From: Acidobacteria bacterium UBA823
GTDB lineage: Bacteria; Acidobacteriota; Vicinamibacteria; Vicinamibacterales; UBA823
Direction: 5' to 3'
Assembly: GCA_002296225.1 (NCBI GenBank)
Contig: DBHR01000017.1
Coordinates: forward strand, 1 to 44,397
DNA length: 44,397 nt
A program made the translations under genes and the position numbers. Below the pieces are notes generated by a model. The model was not told the origin of the DNA. It saw only the letters and a list, made by a program, of their open reading frames with translations, and did no database searches. Every line of letters begins with the position of its first letter. The stretch's first letter is position 1. Positions 25,401 through 34,091 of the stretch are shown piece by piece.

Positions 25401-26425
25401 CTCCCCAGCCGCCGCAACCCGTTACCGAGGCGTGGCGCGCCAATGTCCATACGTTCCTCAAACGCAGCCAACTTGCGGAACTCGACGCCTCGCTTGTTCC
25501 GCTGACTGGCGACGCCTCCAACCGGCGCTACGTCCGAGTGATCCCAAGCAATGGCAAATCGCTCGTCCTCGCCTTGTACTCCGAACCGTTTAAGTTCGAG
25601 ACGTTACCGTTCATCATAGTGGCGTCGCTCCTGAATCGGATGCAGGTCTCGGTACCGACGGTCATTGAACACGCTGCCGATCTCGGCATGTTGGCGTTGC
25701 AAGACCTTGGCGACGTCACCCTCCAAGCTCATCTCGGCACCGAGCCCACCAGTGACCATCTAGCACTCTACGAAGAAGCGGTCGATCTCATCACGGTTAT
25801 TCAACGTAAGGGCGTGGAGATGGCCGCACCCAGCGTGCTACCGTTTACCGTCGTCTTCGACGTTAAGAAGTTCATGTGGGAGCTCAACTTTTTCGTCAAG
25901 CACTTCCTAGAAGGCTATCGCGGCGTGACGCTTAAAGACGCAGAGCGTGGGGACCTATCTGCAGAATTCCTGAAACTGTCAGAGGCCCTGGTTAGCGAGC
26001 CACGGGTCCTATGCCACCGTGACTACCACAGCCGAAACCTTATGCTGCACAACAAGCGGCTGTTTGTCATCGACTTTCAGGACGCACGGATGGGTCCGGC
26101 AGCCTATGACCTTGTCTCTCTTTTACGCGATTCCTATGCTGATCTTGCGGAAGAGACAATCGAAGCTCTAATCGATCGCTTCCTGACCAGCGCGGTCGAG
26201 CCACCACCCACTAGCAAATTCCGACGCCAGTTTGACACGATGGCGCTCCAGCGCAACCTCAAGGCCCTCGGTACGTTTGGCTATCAGACGTCAATCCGGC
26301 GGAATCCAGTCTACATCCAGTACATTCCGCGTACAGTCCACTACCTGCGCCAGACGTTCGTCCGAGACCAGCGCTTCGACGACCTACGTCGGACACTCGC
26401 CCCGTTCCTGCCTGAGATCGGCTGA
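25397..26425 (+). CDS. APH-fold sugar kinase, AmgK-like
   Basis: A 342-residue aminoglycoside-phosphotransferase-fold kinase. The N-terminal lobe has PLTGDASNRRYVRV near residue 35, the nucleotide loop of AmgK-type proteins. The catalytic loop is LCHRDYHSRNLML near residue 207 and the metal-binding segment is VIDFQDARMGPAAYDLVSLLRDSY near residue 225. AmgK phosphorylates the anomeric position of N-acetylmuramate and N-acetylglucosamine for cell-wall recycling, and MurU then makes UDP-MurNAc. Translational coupling with the nucleotidyltransferase (start codon overlapping its stop) fits that pairing, although gene order is reversed relative to amgK-murU of Pseudomonas. Another sugar is possible. 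Confidence 0.88.
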   Translation: MTPQPPQPVTEAWRANVHTFLKRSQLAELDASLVPLTGDASNRRYVRVIPSNGKSLVLALYSEPFKFETLPFIIVASLLNRMQVSVPTVIEHAADLGMLALQDLGDVTLQAHLGTEPTSDHLALYEEAVDLITVIQRKGVEMAAPSVLPFTVVFDVKKFMWELNFFVKHFLEGYRGVTLKDAERGDLSAEFLKLSEALVSEPRVLCHRDYHSRNLMLHNKRLFVIDFQDARMGPAAYDLVSLLRDSYADLAEETIEALIDRFLTSAVEPPPTSKFRRQFDTMALQRNLKALGTFGYQTSIRRNPVYIQYIPRTVHYLRQTFVRDQRFDDLRRTLAPFLPEIG

Positions 26426-26435
26426 CTAACCGAAG

Positions 26436-26465
26436 TTGCCCAGCTTCGCAACGCCGACGTACAAT
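26436..26465 (+). promoter_or_regulatory. Candidate promoter for asnS
   Basis: TTGCCC (26436-26441) and TACAAT (26460-26465) with an 18-base spacer, 66 bases before ATG 26532. It sits in the gap after the kinase stop. Confidence 0.5.
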
Positions 26466-26531
26466 CGATCGCGCACTAGACCTTGAGCGACTCCTCGGCT
26501 GACTGGGGAACGCCAGGATTGCCCAACGCAT

Positions 26532-27824
26532 ATGACCGCGTACATCGACAAAATCGGCCAGTTCGAAGGTCAGGAGGTTACTTTACGTGGGTGGCTGCAC
26601 AAGCGGCGGTCGAGCGGAAAGATTCATTTTCTAACCGTACGGGACGGCACGGGCTTCATCCAAGTGGTGATGTCGAAAGCTGCGGTCGGCGAGGAAACCT
26701 TTCATCGCGCCGATCATCTCGGCCAGGAAACGTCGCTCATCGTTGAAGGAACGGTCCGAGCCGACCCCCGCGCACCGGGTGGCTACGAAATTGACGTTGA
26801 CACGCTGAACGTAGTCGGCGAGTCACGAGACTACCCGATCACTCCGAAAGAGCACGGGGTTGATTACCTACTCGATCGGCGGCACCTGTGGATCCGCTCA
26901 CCACGACAGCAGGCAATCCTACGAATTCGCCACGTAGTCGTGGATGCCGTACGCGATTTCTTAAACAGCCGAAGCTTCACGCTTGCAGATACGCCGATTT
27001 TCACGCCGGCAGCGTGCGAAGGAACGACCACGCTCTTCCCCGTGCAATATTTTGACAACGAAACCGCATATTTGGCTCAAAGTGGACAGCTCTACAACGA
27101 AGCCAACATCATGGCACTGGGCCGCGTCTATTGCTTCGGACCAACATTTCGCGCCGAGAAGTCAAAAACTAGGCGCCATTTGACAGAATTCTGGATGGTC
27201 GAGCCGGAAATGGCCTTCGCAACGCTCAACGACGCGATTGAACTAGGCGAGGCTCTGGTGGTAGCCATTATCGCTCGAGTCCTGGAAACACGACGGCAAG
27301 AACTGGAGACGCTCGAACGTGACACCACTTCGCTCGAACGTGTGCAAGCACCGTTTCCACGGATTACCTACGACGAGGCCGTCGAGACTCTGAAGGCAAA
27401 AGGGCAACCGTTCAAATGGGGTAGTGATTTCGGGGGCACCGACGAAACCGTGCTCGCAGAACAGTTCGACCAACCGTTCGCCGTGCATCGATTCCCGTCT
27501 GCGCTTAAAGCATTCTACATGAAACCCGATCCTGATCGCCCGGAACTCTCGCTATCGGTCGACATCCTGGCACCCGAAGGGTATGGCGAAATCATCGGCG
27601 GAGGTGAGCGCCTGGACGACCTAGATGAGCTCCTAGCTCGAATCAAGAAACACGGCCTCTCACAGAAGACCTTCGAGTGGTACCTGGACCTCCGTCGGTA
27701 CGGAACCGTTCCGCATTCGGGATTCGGAATGGGAATCGAGCGCGTGCTCACCTGGATCTGCGGCCTGGAACATCTGCGGGAGGCGATTCCGTATCCCCGA
27801 ACGCTCAATCGACTGTATCCGTAG
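26532..27824 (+). CDS. asnS: Asparaginyl-tRNA synthetase
   Basis: A 430-residue class IIb aminoacyl-tRNA synthetase. Residues ~1-105 are the OB-fold anticodon-binding domain (VTLRGWLHKRRSSGKIHFLTVRDG). The catalytic domain has motif 2 (FGPTFRAEKSKTRRHLTEF) and motif 3 (GFGMGIERVLTWICG). The length and the MKPDPDRPELSLSVDILAPEGYGEI region match AsnRS rather than the longer bacterial AspRS, which carries a large insertion. It charges tRNA-Asn with asparagine in the cytoplasm. It has its own candidate promoter and is separated from rimO by 76 bases. Confidence 0.96.
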   Translation: MTAYIDKIGQFEGQEVTLRGWLHKRRSSGKIHFLTVRDGTGFIQVVMSKAAVGEETFHRADHLGQETSLIVEGTVRADPRAPGGYEIDVDTLNVVGESRDYPITPKEHGVDYLLDRRHLWIRSPRQQAILRIRHVVVDAVRDFLNSRSFTLADTPIFTPAACEGTTTLFPVQYFDNETAYLAQSGQLYNEANIMALGRVYCFGPTFRAEKSKTRRHLTEFWMVEPEMAFATLNDAIELGEALVVAIIARVLETRRQELETLERDTTSLERVQAPFPRITYDEAVETLKAKGQPFKWGSDFGGTDETVLAEQFDQPFAVHRFPSALKAFYMKPDPDRPELSLSVDILAPEGYGEIIGGGERLDDLDELLARIKKHGLSQKTFEWYLDLRRYGTVPHSGFGMGIERVLTWICGLEHLREAIPYPRTLNRLYP

Positions 27825-27886
27825 CGGACGAATCAATGATCCCGGGAAACCTAATAAAGCGACCGTTCGCCAGTGGACGTCTCGCC

Positions 27887-27892
27887 TATACT
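27887..27892 (+). promoter_or_regulatory. -10 element giving a probable leaderless rimO mRNA
   Basis: TATACT ends 8 bases before ATG 27901. No Shine-Dalgarno lies between. The -35 region is weak. Confidence 0.5.
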
Positions 27893-27900
27893 CTAGATTC

Positions 27901-29280
27901 ATGAAGATCGGTTTTGTCTCACTCGGGTGCCCGAAGAACCTCGTGGACACCGAAATAATGCTTGGCCTCACTGAGCGCGCCGGTCACGAGGTGACGGACC
28001 AGGCCGAGGGAGCGGACGTCATCGTTGTGAATACCTGCGCGTTCATCGACAAGGCGAAGGAGGAGTCGGTCGAGACCATCCTCGAAATGGCCCGCCACAA
28101 GGAAGGCGGCACATGTCGTCGCCTGATTGTCACCGGTTGCATGGCGGAACGCTACCGGGAGAACTTGCAGAAGCAGATGCCGGAAATTGACGTGGTGCTT
28201 GGCACCGACGGCATCCCCGACATCGTCAGAGCTATTGACGACCAACCCAGAACGGTTGGAACTCCTGTGCAACTGCTCCGGGACAGTGCCGCCGCAACAA
28301 GATCGATGCTCGCCGCGAAAAAGCTGAATTATCTCTACGACGCCAGCACGCCTCGACGCCGAACAACTGCGCCACATCTGGCGTACGTGAAAGTGGCTGA
28401 GGGATGCGACTACGCGTGCGCTTTTTGCATCATTCCGACGTTGCGCGGCGGCTACCGAAGCCGACCGGCCGATTCCATCGTGACTGAGGCCCGGGCGTTG
28501 GCAAAGGGCGGCGTGAAGGAACTGATCCTTATCTCGCAAGACACGACGATGTACGGATTGGACCGCGAAGAGCGTGGTGCGCTACCTCGTCTGCTGCACG
28601 CGCTGAACGAGGTCGATGGTCTTGAATGGATCCGCTTGCTGTACCTCTATCCGACGACGATCGGCGGAGATACGATCGATGCGATCGCTGACTGCGACAA
28701 GGTCTGCAATTACATCGATCTGCCGCTGCAGCATGCGGCGAAAACGGTGCTGAAAAGGATGGGGCGGCCCGGTGATCGGGCAAGTTACGAGCGGTTGCTT
28801 GAATCCATCCGCCACCGGGTCCCAGAGGTCGCACTGCGCACGACGTTCATTGTTGGTTTTCCTAGTGAAACCGACGAAGAATTCTCTGAACTGTGCGACT
28901 TTGTGGAGGAACTCCGCTTCGACCATGTTGGTGTTTTCACCTACTCACACGAAGAAGGAACAAGGGCATTCGCCCTTAAAGACGACGTGCCGAGCGCCAC
29001 AAAAATTCGTCGGCGGCAGGAGCTCATGTTGAGGCAGCGTGAGATCGTCAAACGCCGTCAGGCGGAACGCGTCGGGCAACACGTCCGCTTGCTCGTCGAC
29101 GGCCAATCAGAAGAACATCCCCTCGTCGTTCGTGCGCGCTCGGCCGGCCAATCCCCAGAAATCGATCCTGTCACCTACCTAACCGAATGCGATCCCTCGC
29201 AGTTTACGCCGGGCCGGTTCCTGGACGCTGAAATCGTCGGCAGTCACGACTACGATCTACTCGCCCGTCCATTGCCGTAG
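27901..29280 (+). CDS. rimO: Ribosomal protein S12 methylthiotransferase
   Basis: A 459-residue radical SAM methylthiotransferase. The N-terminal UPF0004 domain starts KIGFVSLGCPKNLVDTE and carries three cluster cysteines C10, C46 and C80. The radical SAM cluster is C169-x3-C173-x2-C176 (EGCDYACAFCIIP), followed by RGGYRSRP. A TRAM domain occupies the last ~70 residues (VRLLVDGQSEEHP). The CPKNLVD start and the GYRSR segment separate RimO from MiaB. It adds a methylthio group to an aspartate of ribosomal protein S12. It stands directly before the ribosome-maturation operon, but a separate promoter lies between it and rimP. Confidence 0.96.
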   Translation: MKIGFVSLGCPKNLVDTEIMLGLTERAGHEVTDQAEGADVIVVNTCAFIDKAKEESVETILEMARHKEGGTCRRLIVTGCMAERYRENLQKQMPEIDVVLGTDGIPDIVRAIDDQPRTVGTPVQLLRDSAAATRSMLAAKKLNYLYDASTPRRRTTAPHLAYVKVAEGCDYACAFCIIPTLRGGYRSRPADSIVTEARALAKGGVKELILISQDTTMYGLDREERGALPRLLHALNEVDGLEWIRLLYLYPTTIGGDTIDAIADCDKVCNYIDLPLQHAAKTVLKRMGRPGDRASYERLLESIRHRVPEVALRTTFIVGFPSETDEEFSELCDFVEELRFDHVGVFTYSHEEGTRAFALKDDVPSATKIRRRQELMLRQREIVKRRQAERVGQHVRLLVDGQSEEHPLVVRARSAGQSPEIDPVTYLTECDPSQFTPGRFLDAEIVGSHDYDLLARPLP

Positions 29281-29300
29281 CTATTCCGTCGTGATAGCAT
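29272..29300 (+). promoter_or_regulatory. Candidate promoter of the rimP-nusA-infB operon
   Basis: TTGCCG (29272-29277, overlapping the end of rimO) and TAGCAT (29295-29300) with a 17-base spacer. The predicted start near 29307 is 25 bases before the attenuator hairpin. Confidence 0.5.
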
Positions 29301-29331
29301 TACTAGGTTTGGTTCGAAGGAATCGGGGTGG

Positions 29332-29361
29332 AGTGGGCTCGTGCCCACTTTTTGTGTTTTT
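29332..29361 (+). terminator. Intrinsic terminator / attenuator in the rimP leader
   Basis: A perfect 7-bp stem AGTGGGC (29332-29338) / GCCCACT (29343-29349) with loop TCGT, directly followed by a T-rich tract TTTTGTGTTTTT. It lies between the candidate operon promoter and the rimP start at 29382. From memory, a GTGGGC-loop-GCCCAC hairpin with a T tract in front of rimP is also seen in other bacteria. Its position suggests attenuation of the nusA-infB operon, plausibly sensed through NusA itself; that last part is inference. Confidence 0.8.
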
Positions 29362-29381
29362 GGGGCATCGATAGTCGGGCT

Positions 29382-29867
29382 ATGGGGCTTTCACGCGACG
29401 ATCAGCGGCAACGGGTCCACGCCATGGCCAAGCGCGTCGCCGGTACCCATGGCGTAGAAGTTTTCGATGTCCAATGGCGCCAAGAACCAAATGGCTGGGT
29501 GCTACGAGTGACGCTGGATCGCCCAAATGCGGGGCAGGATGCTGACGGTGTCAGCGTCGACGATTGCCAGAAGGTGAGCCAGGATCTCAGCGCAGTTCTC
29601 GACGTCGAGAATACACTGGATCACACCTATACCTTCGAGGTGTCGTCCCCTGGGCTGGACCGACCTCTTCGGTCACCAGCTGAATACCGGCGATTCGCCG
29701 GCCGGCTGGCACAGATCGTCGTGTCCAAAGCCGTAGACGGACAGAGTTTCTTGAAGGGGCGTATCCGTGACGTAACCGACGAGGTGGTGCTCCTAGAAGT
29801 TGGATCGCGGCTGTATCGTGTGCCGTTTGGGGTCATCACGCGGGGTAGACTTGAAGTCGAGTTCTGA
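29382..29867 (+). CDS. rimP: Ribosome maturation factor RimP
   Basis: A 161-residue protein from ATG 29382. An upstream GTG (29328) was rejected because it would translate through the terminator hairpin. The N-terminal domain includes HGVEVFDVQWRQEPNGWVLRV, and the family signature SVDDCQKVSQDLSAVLD and YTFEVSSPGLDRPLRSPAEY follows. The C-terminal SH3-like domain ends in RVPFGVITRGRLEVEF. It is needed for maturation of the 30S ribosomal subunit. It lies 12 bases upstream of nusA, as in most bacteria, and is the first gene after the leader attenuator. Confidence 0.95.
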   Translation: MGLSRDDQRQRVHAMAKRVAGTHGVEVFDVQWRQEPNGWVLRVTLDRPNAGQDADGVSVDDCQKVSQDLSAVLDVENTLDHTYTFEVSSPGLDRPLRSPAEYRRFAGRLAQIVVSKAVDGQSFLKGRIRDVTDEVVLLEVGSRLYRVPFGVITRGRLEVEF

Positions 29868-29879
29868 GAAGACAACATT

Positions 29880-31433
29880 ATGCCCAACCCGTTGCAGCAA
29901 ACAATCGAAGCGCTCGCGAAGGAAAAAGGCATCGAGCCCGACGTCATCGTAACGGCGATCGAGGATGCGGTGCTGACAGCTTCGCGCAAGTACTATAAGA
30001 CGAACGAGAATCTGCGGACGAAGTTCAACCCAGAGACAGGCCAAGTTGACTTGTTCGCCCTCCGCCAGATCGTCGGTGAGGTGTCGGACCCAGAGACACA
30101 AATTTCGCTGGAAGAGGCACAGCAACGCTATGGCCTTGCCGAAGATATGACGGTCAATGACCTCGACGAGGCCGAAGATGACATGGTGATCGAATTTCCT
30201 AAGCCGACCGATGTGCTCGGGCGCATCGCAGCGCAGACGGCTAAGCAGGTGATCTTCCAGAAGGTCCGTGAGGCGGAACGCGAAAACATCTACGCGGATT
30301 ACTGCGATCGGGTCGGGGAAGTCGTTAACGGTCTGGTAAAACGGTTCGAGAGCGGCGATATCATCGTTGAAATGGGTCGGATTGAGGTGATCCTACCCAG
30401 ACGGGAACAGTCCCGTGTGGAAAACTACACTGCGGGAGATCGTGTCAGAGCCGTCATTAAGGAGGTCAACCGAAGCACGAAGGGCCCGCAGATCGTGCTG
30501 TCGCGAACCGATCCGGCGCTGCTAATCAAGCTATTCGAGCAGGAAGTACCGGAGATCTATGACGGAACGGTACAGATCCGCGGCGCCGTGCGTGAGGCAG
30601 GCGACCGGGCCAAGGTGGCCGTGTTTTCGCGCGAACGAGACATCGACCCGGTGGGTGCATGCGTTGGAATGAGGGGCACGCGCGTCCAATCGATTATCCG
30701 GGAACTGCGGGGTGAGAAAATCGACATTGTCGCATGGTCAGACGATCCGGCCGCGCTGGTGACCAACGCCATCAGTCCAGCGCGGGTACAGCGCGTCACG
30801 CTCGTGAACGAGACCGAGAAAGTCATGGAGGTCGTGGTGGAGGACAAGCAACTCTCCCTCGCGATCGGAAAGAAGGGTCAGAACGTACGTCTAGCTGCAA
30901 AATTAACTGGTTGGAAAATAGACATCAAGAACGAAGAGGAAAAACGTCGTGAGGTCGAGGCGAAGTTCGAGGGTTTTGATGCCGAGCGCGCCCAAGCTGA
31001 CGTAGCTGCAGCGCTGTTCGCCATTGAGGGATTTAGTGAGGGCATGTGGCAGACGTTACAGGAGTCGTCGCTCAGCACAGCCGAGCGCCTGATAGACCTG
31101 CCTACCCCAGATTTGGCCCAAGTCCTCGGCACCGACAATGCGCTGGCCATCGCCGTCCAAGAGGCGGCCCGGAGCGCTTTAGCTGCGAACCAGCCGGCCA
31201 CTGCACTCGACGCACTCTTCGACACTGGAGAGTCTCAGGCGGATGCCGTACTCGGCAAGATCGAAACCGAGAAATCGGCTGCATCCAGGGACGCCGCATC
31301 CGAGGCGGCGGCCACTGCAGCCGTCGCAGTGACGACCGAAAGCGCTGACGGCGAACCCGCGGACGGCACGGACGAGGTTACCGCCCAAACGCCCATTGCT
31401 GACTCTACTGGAACACAGGAGCCATCGGAATAA
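29880..31433 (+). CDS. nusA: Transcription termination/antitermination factor NusA
   Basis: A 517-residue protein. Domains in order: N-terminal RNA polymerase-binding domain (residues ~1-130), S1 domain (~135-205, GDIIVEMGRIEVILPRREQ), KH1 (~235-285, VGACVGMRGTRVQSIIREL) and KH2 (~305-360, LAIGKKGQNVRLAAKLTGW). A C-terminal extension (~380-517) contains one helix-hairpin-helix-like acidic repeat (GFSEGMWQTLQESSLSTAERL) and a low-complexity Ala/Glu/Thr tail. It modulates pausing, termination and antitermination by RNA polymerase. GAGAAG lies 8 bases before the ATG. It is co-transcribed with rimP. Confidence 0.96.
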   Translation: MPNPLQQTIEALAKEKGIEPDVIVTAIEDAVLTASRKYYKTNENLRTKFNPETGQVDLFALRQIVGEVSDPETQISLEEAQQRYGLAEDMTVNDLDEAEDDMVIEFPKPTDVLGRIAAQTAKQVIFQKVREAERENIYADYCDRVGEVVNGLVKRFESGDIIVEMGRIEVILPRREQSRVENYTAGDRVRAVIKEVNRSTKGPQIVLSRTDPALLIKLFEQEVPEIYDGTVQIRGAVREAGDRAKVAVFSRERDIDPVGACVGMRGTRVQSIIRELRGEKIDIVAWSDDPAALVTNAISPARVQRVTLVNETEKVMEVVVEDKQLSLAIGKKGQNVRLAAKLTGWKIDIKNEEEKRREVEAKFEGFDAERAQADVAAALFAIEGFSEGMWQTLQESSLSTAERLIDLPTPDLAQVLGTDNALAIAVQEAARSALAANQPATALDALFDTGESQADAVLGKIETEKSAASRDAASEAAATAAVAVTTESADGEPADGTDEVTAQTPIADSTGTQEPSE

Positions 31434-31472
31434 CCAAAGGTCGCAGTCGACCAGTAACGAGACGAGGACAGG

Positions 31473-34037
31473 TTGGCCACCGTTCGTATCTACAAAGTCG
31501 CAGAAGTGCTTAGCACCACAAGCCAAGACGTGGTTGCGCTACTCAAGAGTGACCACGGTATCGAGCTCAAGAGCGCGTCTAGTACGATCGAAGAGGTCGT
31601 CGCACGTCAGTTTGTCGAACGCATCGCGCGCGCGCGCGGTCTGAGCATACCGAGCGGACCCATGTTCACCGGTAAGCCGAAGGCCAAAGGCCCAAAGAGC
31701 GCGCGGTCGAGTGCGCGGACGGCTGAAACTAGTAAGCCGGCCTCCAGACCGTTGCCACCACCCCGGCTGGTGAAGGTCAAGCGGACGCCGCCGTCGGACC
31801 AAACTGAGGAAACAGAGCCCAAGAACCTAGAAACCGTCGAACCGACCGCACCTTTGACCGCGCCCGCGATCGTCGAAGAGCCCCAGCCGACGGCTGAGGC
31901 GCCTGTGGAGCCTGCGCGCCCTGGGCGCATCGTCCCACCGACCCTGCGGTTACGGGTCGAAGACGACAGTGCTCCAGCCACGCCGAAGGCTGCGGCACCC
32001 ACGAAGCGCCAGATACCCACGCAGCCACCGCGGGCGGTGACACGGCCCGTGGCCGCCGGAGGGGTACCCCGTGTGGCGGTATCGCCGTCTAACGCGCCGA
32101 GCGGTGAGCCGCGACCGCTACCGATACAACCCTTACGGCCACCGTTACCACCGCGGCCAGGAGGTTTGCCGCCGCGCCGAGGACGTCGACCGCCGTTTCG
32201 GCCTGGCGGCCGATCCGGCAAGCGAAGGCATCCGCGCGCCACCACAACGGTCGCGCCGACTCCCCTGCCCGCTATCACGCGCACGATTACGCTCGCCGAG
32301 GGTATGACGGTAAAGGACTTGGCCGATAAGCTCGAAACGCGTCCCAAGGATGTAATGAAGACGTTGATCGAGAAGCGCATCATGATGACGATCAACACAA
32401 CGCTTGACACGGAAACAGCAACGATGATCGCTCGGGAGTTCGGAGCTGATGTCGAGCTACGGACATTCGAAGAAGAGATGCTGCACGTGGCGGAGCAAGA
32501 AACACAGCCTGAAGATCTCCTCCCTCGCGCGCCCGTAGTCACCGTGATGGGACACGTCGACCACGGCAAGACCACGCTGCTCGATTCGATCCGGGAAACA
32601 CAAGTTGCCAAACGGGAGGCCGGTGGCATCACGCAGCACATAGGCGCTTATACGGTGCCCGTGAAAAACCAACACATTGTCTTCCTCGACACGCCTGGTC
32701 ATGCGGCCTTCACACTGATGCGGGCACGCGGTGCAAAAGTCACCGACATCGTCGTACTCGTCGTGGCAGCTGACGACGGTGTCATGCCACAGACAAGAGA
32801 GGCAATCGATCACGCGCGCGCTGCAAACGCGCCGATCATCGTGGCGGTGAACAAGATCGACAAACCTAACGCCAATATCGACCGCGTCAAGACTGAACTG
32901 TCGGATCTTGAGCTCACGCCTGAGGCTTGGGGTGGAAAGACCGTAACGGTCGACGTCTCGGCGAAAACGGGCGAAAACCTCGATTTACTGCTAGAGATGA
33001 TCCTACTCGTCACTGAGCTTGGTGAACTAAAGGCCAATCCGAAGCGGAACGCAGCCGGAACAGTCCTCGAGGCCAGGCTCGATCGCGGACGTGGACCGGT
33101 CGCTACAATTCTCGTGCAGGATGGAACGTTGCGCGTTGGTGATACCGTCATCGCCGGCACCGTCGTGGGTAAGGTCAGGGCCCTCATCGACGACAGAGGA
33201 CGCCAAGCCACCGCAGCAACGCCATCAACGCCCGTTGAAGTGCTTGGCTTGGGTGGACTGCCCCGGCCGGGTGATGCGTTCCAAGCGCTACCTGATGCGC
33301 TCAAAGCGCGACAGATCGCCAACCTTCGGCAGACACAGGCGAAGGAGCGGGATCTCGGCTCCAAGGCGCCCCGACTAACATTGGAAGGATTGCAGGAACA
33401 GATCACCGAGGGCGGTATCAAAGAACTCCCCATCATCATAAAGGCAGACGTCCAGGGATCGGCCGAGGTGTTATCAGACACGCTTACTAAATTGAGTAAC
33501 GAGCGCGTCAAAATTCGGATCATCCACGATGGGGTCGGCGCGATCAACGAATCCGACGCGTTACTGGCATCGGCATCCAATGCCATCATGATCGGCTTCA
33601 ACGTACGGCCCGACCGCAACGCCAGGGAGGTTACTGAACGCGACGGGCTCGACGTCCGGATGCACTCGGTTATCTACAACGTAACGGACGAAATCAAGAA
33701 GGCGATGGCAGGACTACTCGAACCGACGATGAAGGAAGTGAGACTCGGTGCCGCTGAAGTCCGTCAGACATTCAAGGTGCCGAAGTTCGGCTTCATCGCG
33801 GGCTGCATGGTAACCGAAGGCCGGATCTCGCGCTCAGGCGACGCCCAGGCACGCCTACTACGTGACAACATTGTCGTACACGAAGGCCGTATCGGTTCGC
33901 TGCGACGTTTCAAGGATGACGTGAGCGAGGTGACGGCTGGCTTGGAGTGTGGTATTGCGTTCGAACGCTTCAACGACATCAAGGTGGGCGATGTAATCGA
34001 GGCGTTCGCTGTTGAACAGGTCGCCGCGACCGTTTAA
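31473..34037 (+). CDS. infB: Translation initiation factor IF-2
   Basis: An 854-residue protein with TTG start at 31473; the start is fixed by the family N-terminus (ATVRIYKVAEVL) and a GAGG upstream. The IF2_N domain (residues ~1-55) is followed by a ~200-residue Pro/Arg/Ala-rich linker, then a second IF2_N-like module (~265-320, MTVKDLADKLETRPKDVMKTL). The GTPase domain starts near residue 355, with G1 GHVDHGKT, G3 DTPGHAAF and G4 NKID. Domains II-IV follow, ending in KVGDVIEAF. It recruits initiator tRNA to the 30S subunit. The usual ylxR and ylxQ genes between nusA and infB are absent; only 39 bases separate the two. Confidence 0.97.
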   Translation: MATVRIYKVAEVLSTTSQDVVALLKSDHGIELKSASSTIEEVVARQFVERIARARGLSIPSGPMFTGKPKAKGPKSARSSARTAETSKPASRPLPPPRLVKVKRTPPSDQTEETEPKNLETVEPTAPLTAPAIVEEPQPTAEAPVEPARPGRIVPPTLRLRVEDDSAPATPKAAAPTKRQIPTQPPRAVTRPVAAGGVPRVAVSPSNAPSGEPRPLPIQPLRPPLPPRPGGLPPRRGRRPPFRPGGRSGKRRHPRATTTVAPTPLPAITRTITLAEGMTVKDLADKLETRPKDVMKTLIEKRIMMTINTTLDTETATMIAREFGADVELRTFEEEMLHVAEQETQPEDLLPRAPVVTVMGHVDHGKTTLLDSIRETQVAKREAGGITQHIGAYTVPVKNQHIVFLDTPGHAAFTLMRARGAKVTDIVVLVVAADDGVMPQTREAIDHARAANAPIIVAVNKIDKPNANIDRVKTELSDLELTPEAWGGKTVTVDVSAKTGENLDLLLEMILLVTELGELKANPKRNAAGTVLEARLDRGRGPVATILVQDGTLRVGDTVIAGTVVGKVRALIDDRGRQATAATPSTPVEVLGLGGLPRPGDAFQALPDALKARQIANLRQTQAKERDLGSKAPRLTLEGLQEQITEGGIKELPIIIKADVQGSAEVLSDTLTKLSNERVKIRIIHDGVGAINESDALLASASNAIMIGFNVRPDRNAREVTERDGLDVRMHSVIYNVTDEIKKAMAGLLEPTMKEVRLGAAEVRQTFKVPKFGFIAGCMVTEGRISRSGDAQARLLRDNIVVHEGRIGSLRRFKDDVSEVTAGLECGIAFERFNDIKVGDVIEAFAVEQVAATV

Positions 34038-34091
34038 GACGCGGTTGGCAAGTTCCTGGACCCCGAGGAGTCAAAGGCTTTCTGCGCTGTC

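Noticed and set aside
31607..32641. A 344-codon open frame on the minus strand opposite infB
   Set aside because: It lies fully inside infB, whose domains are certain, and its product is low-complexity Ser/Arg/Gly typical of the reverse frame of a Pro/Arg-rich linker.
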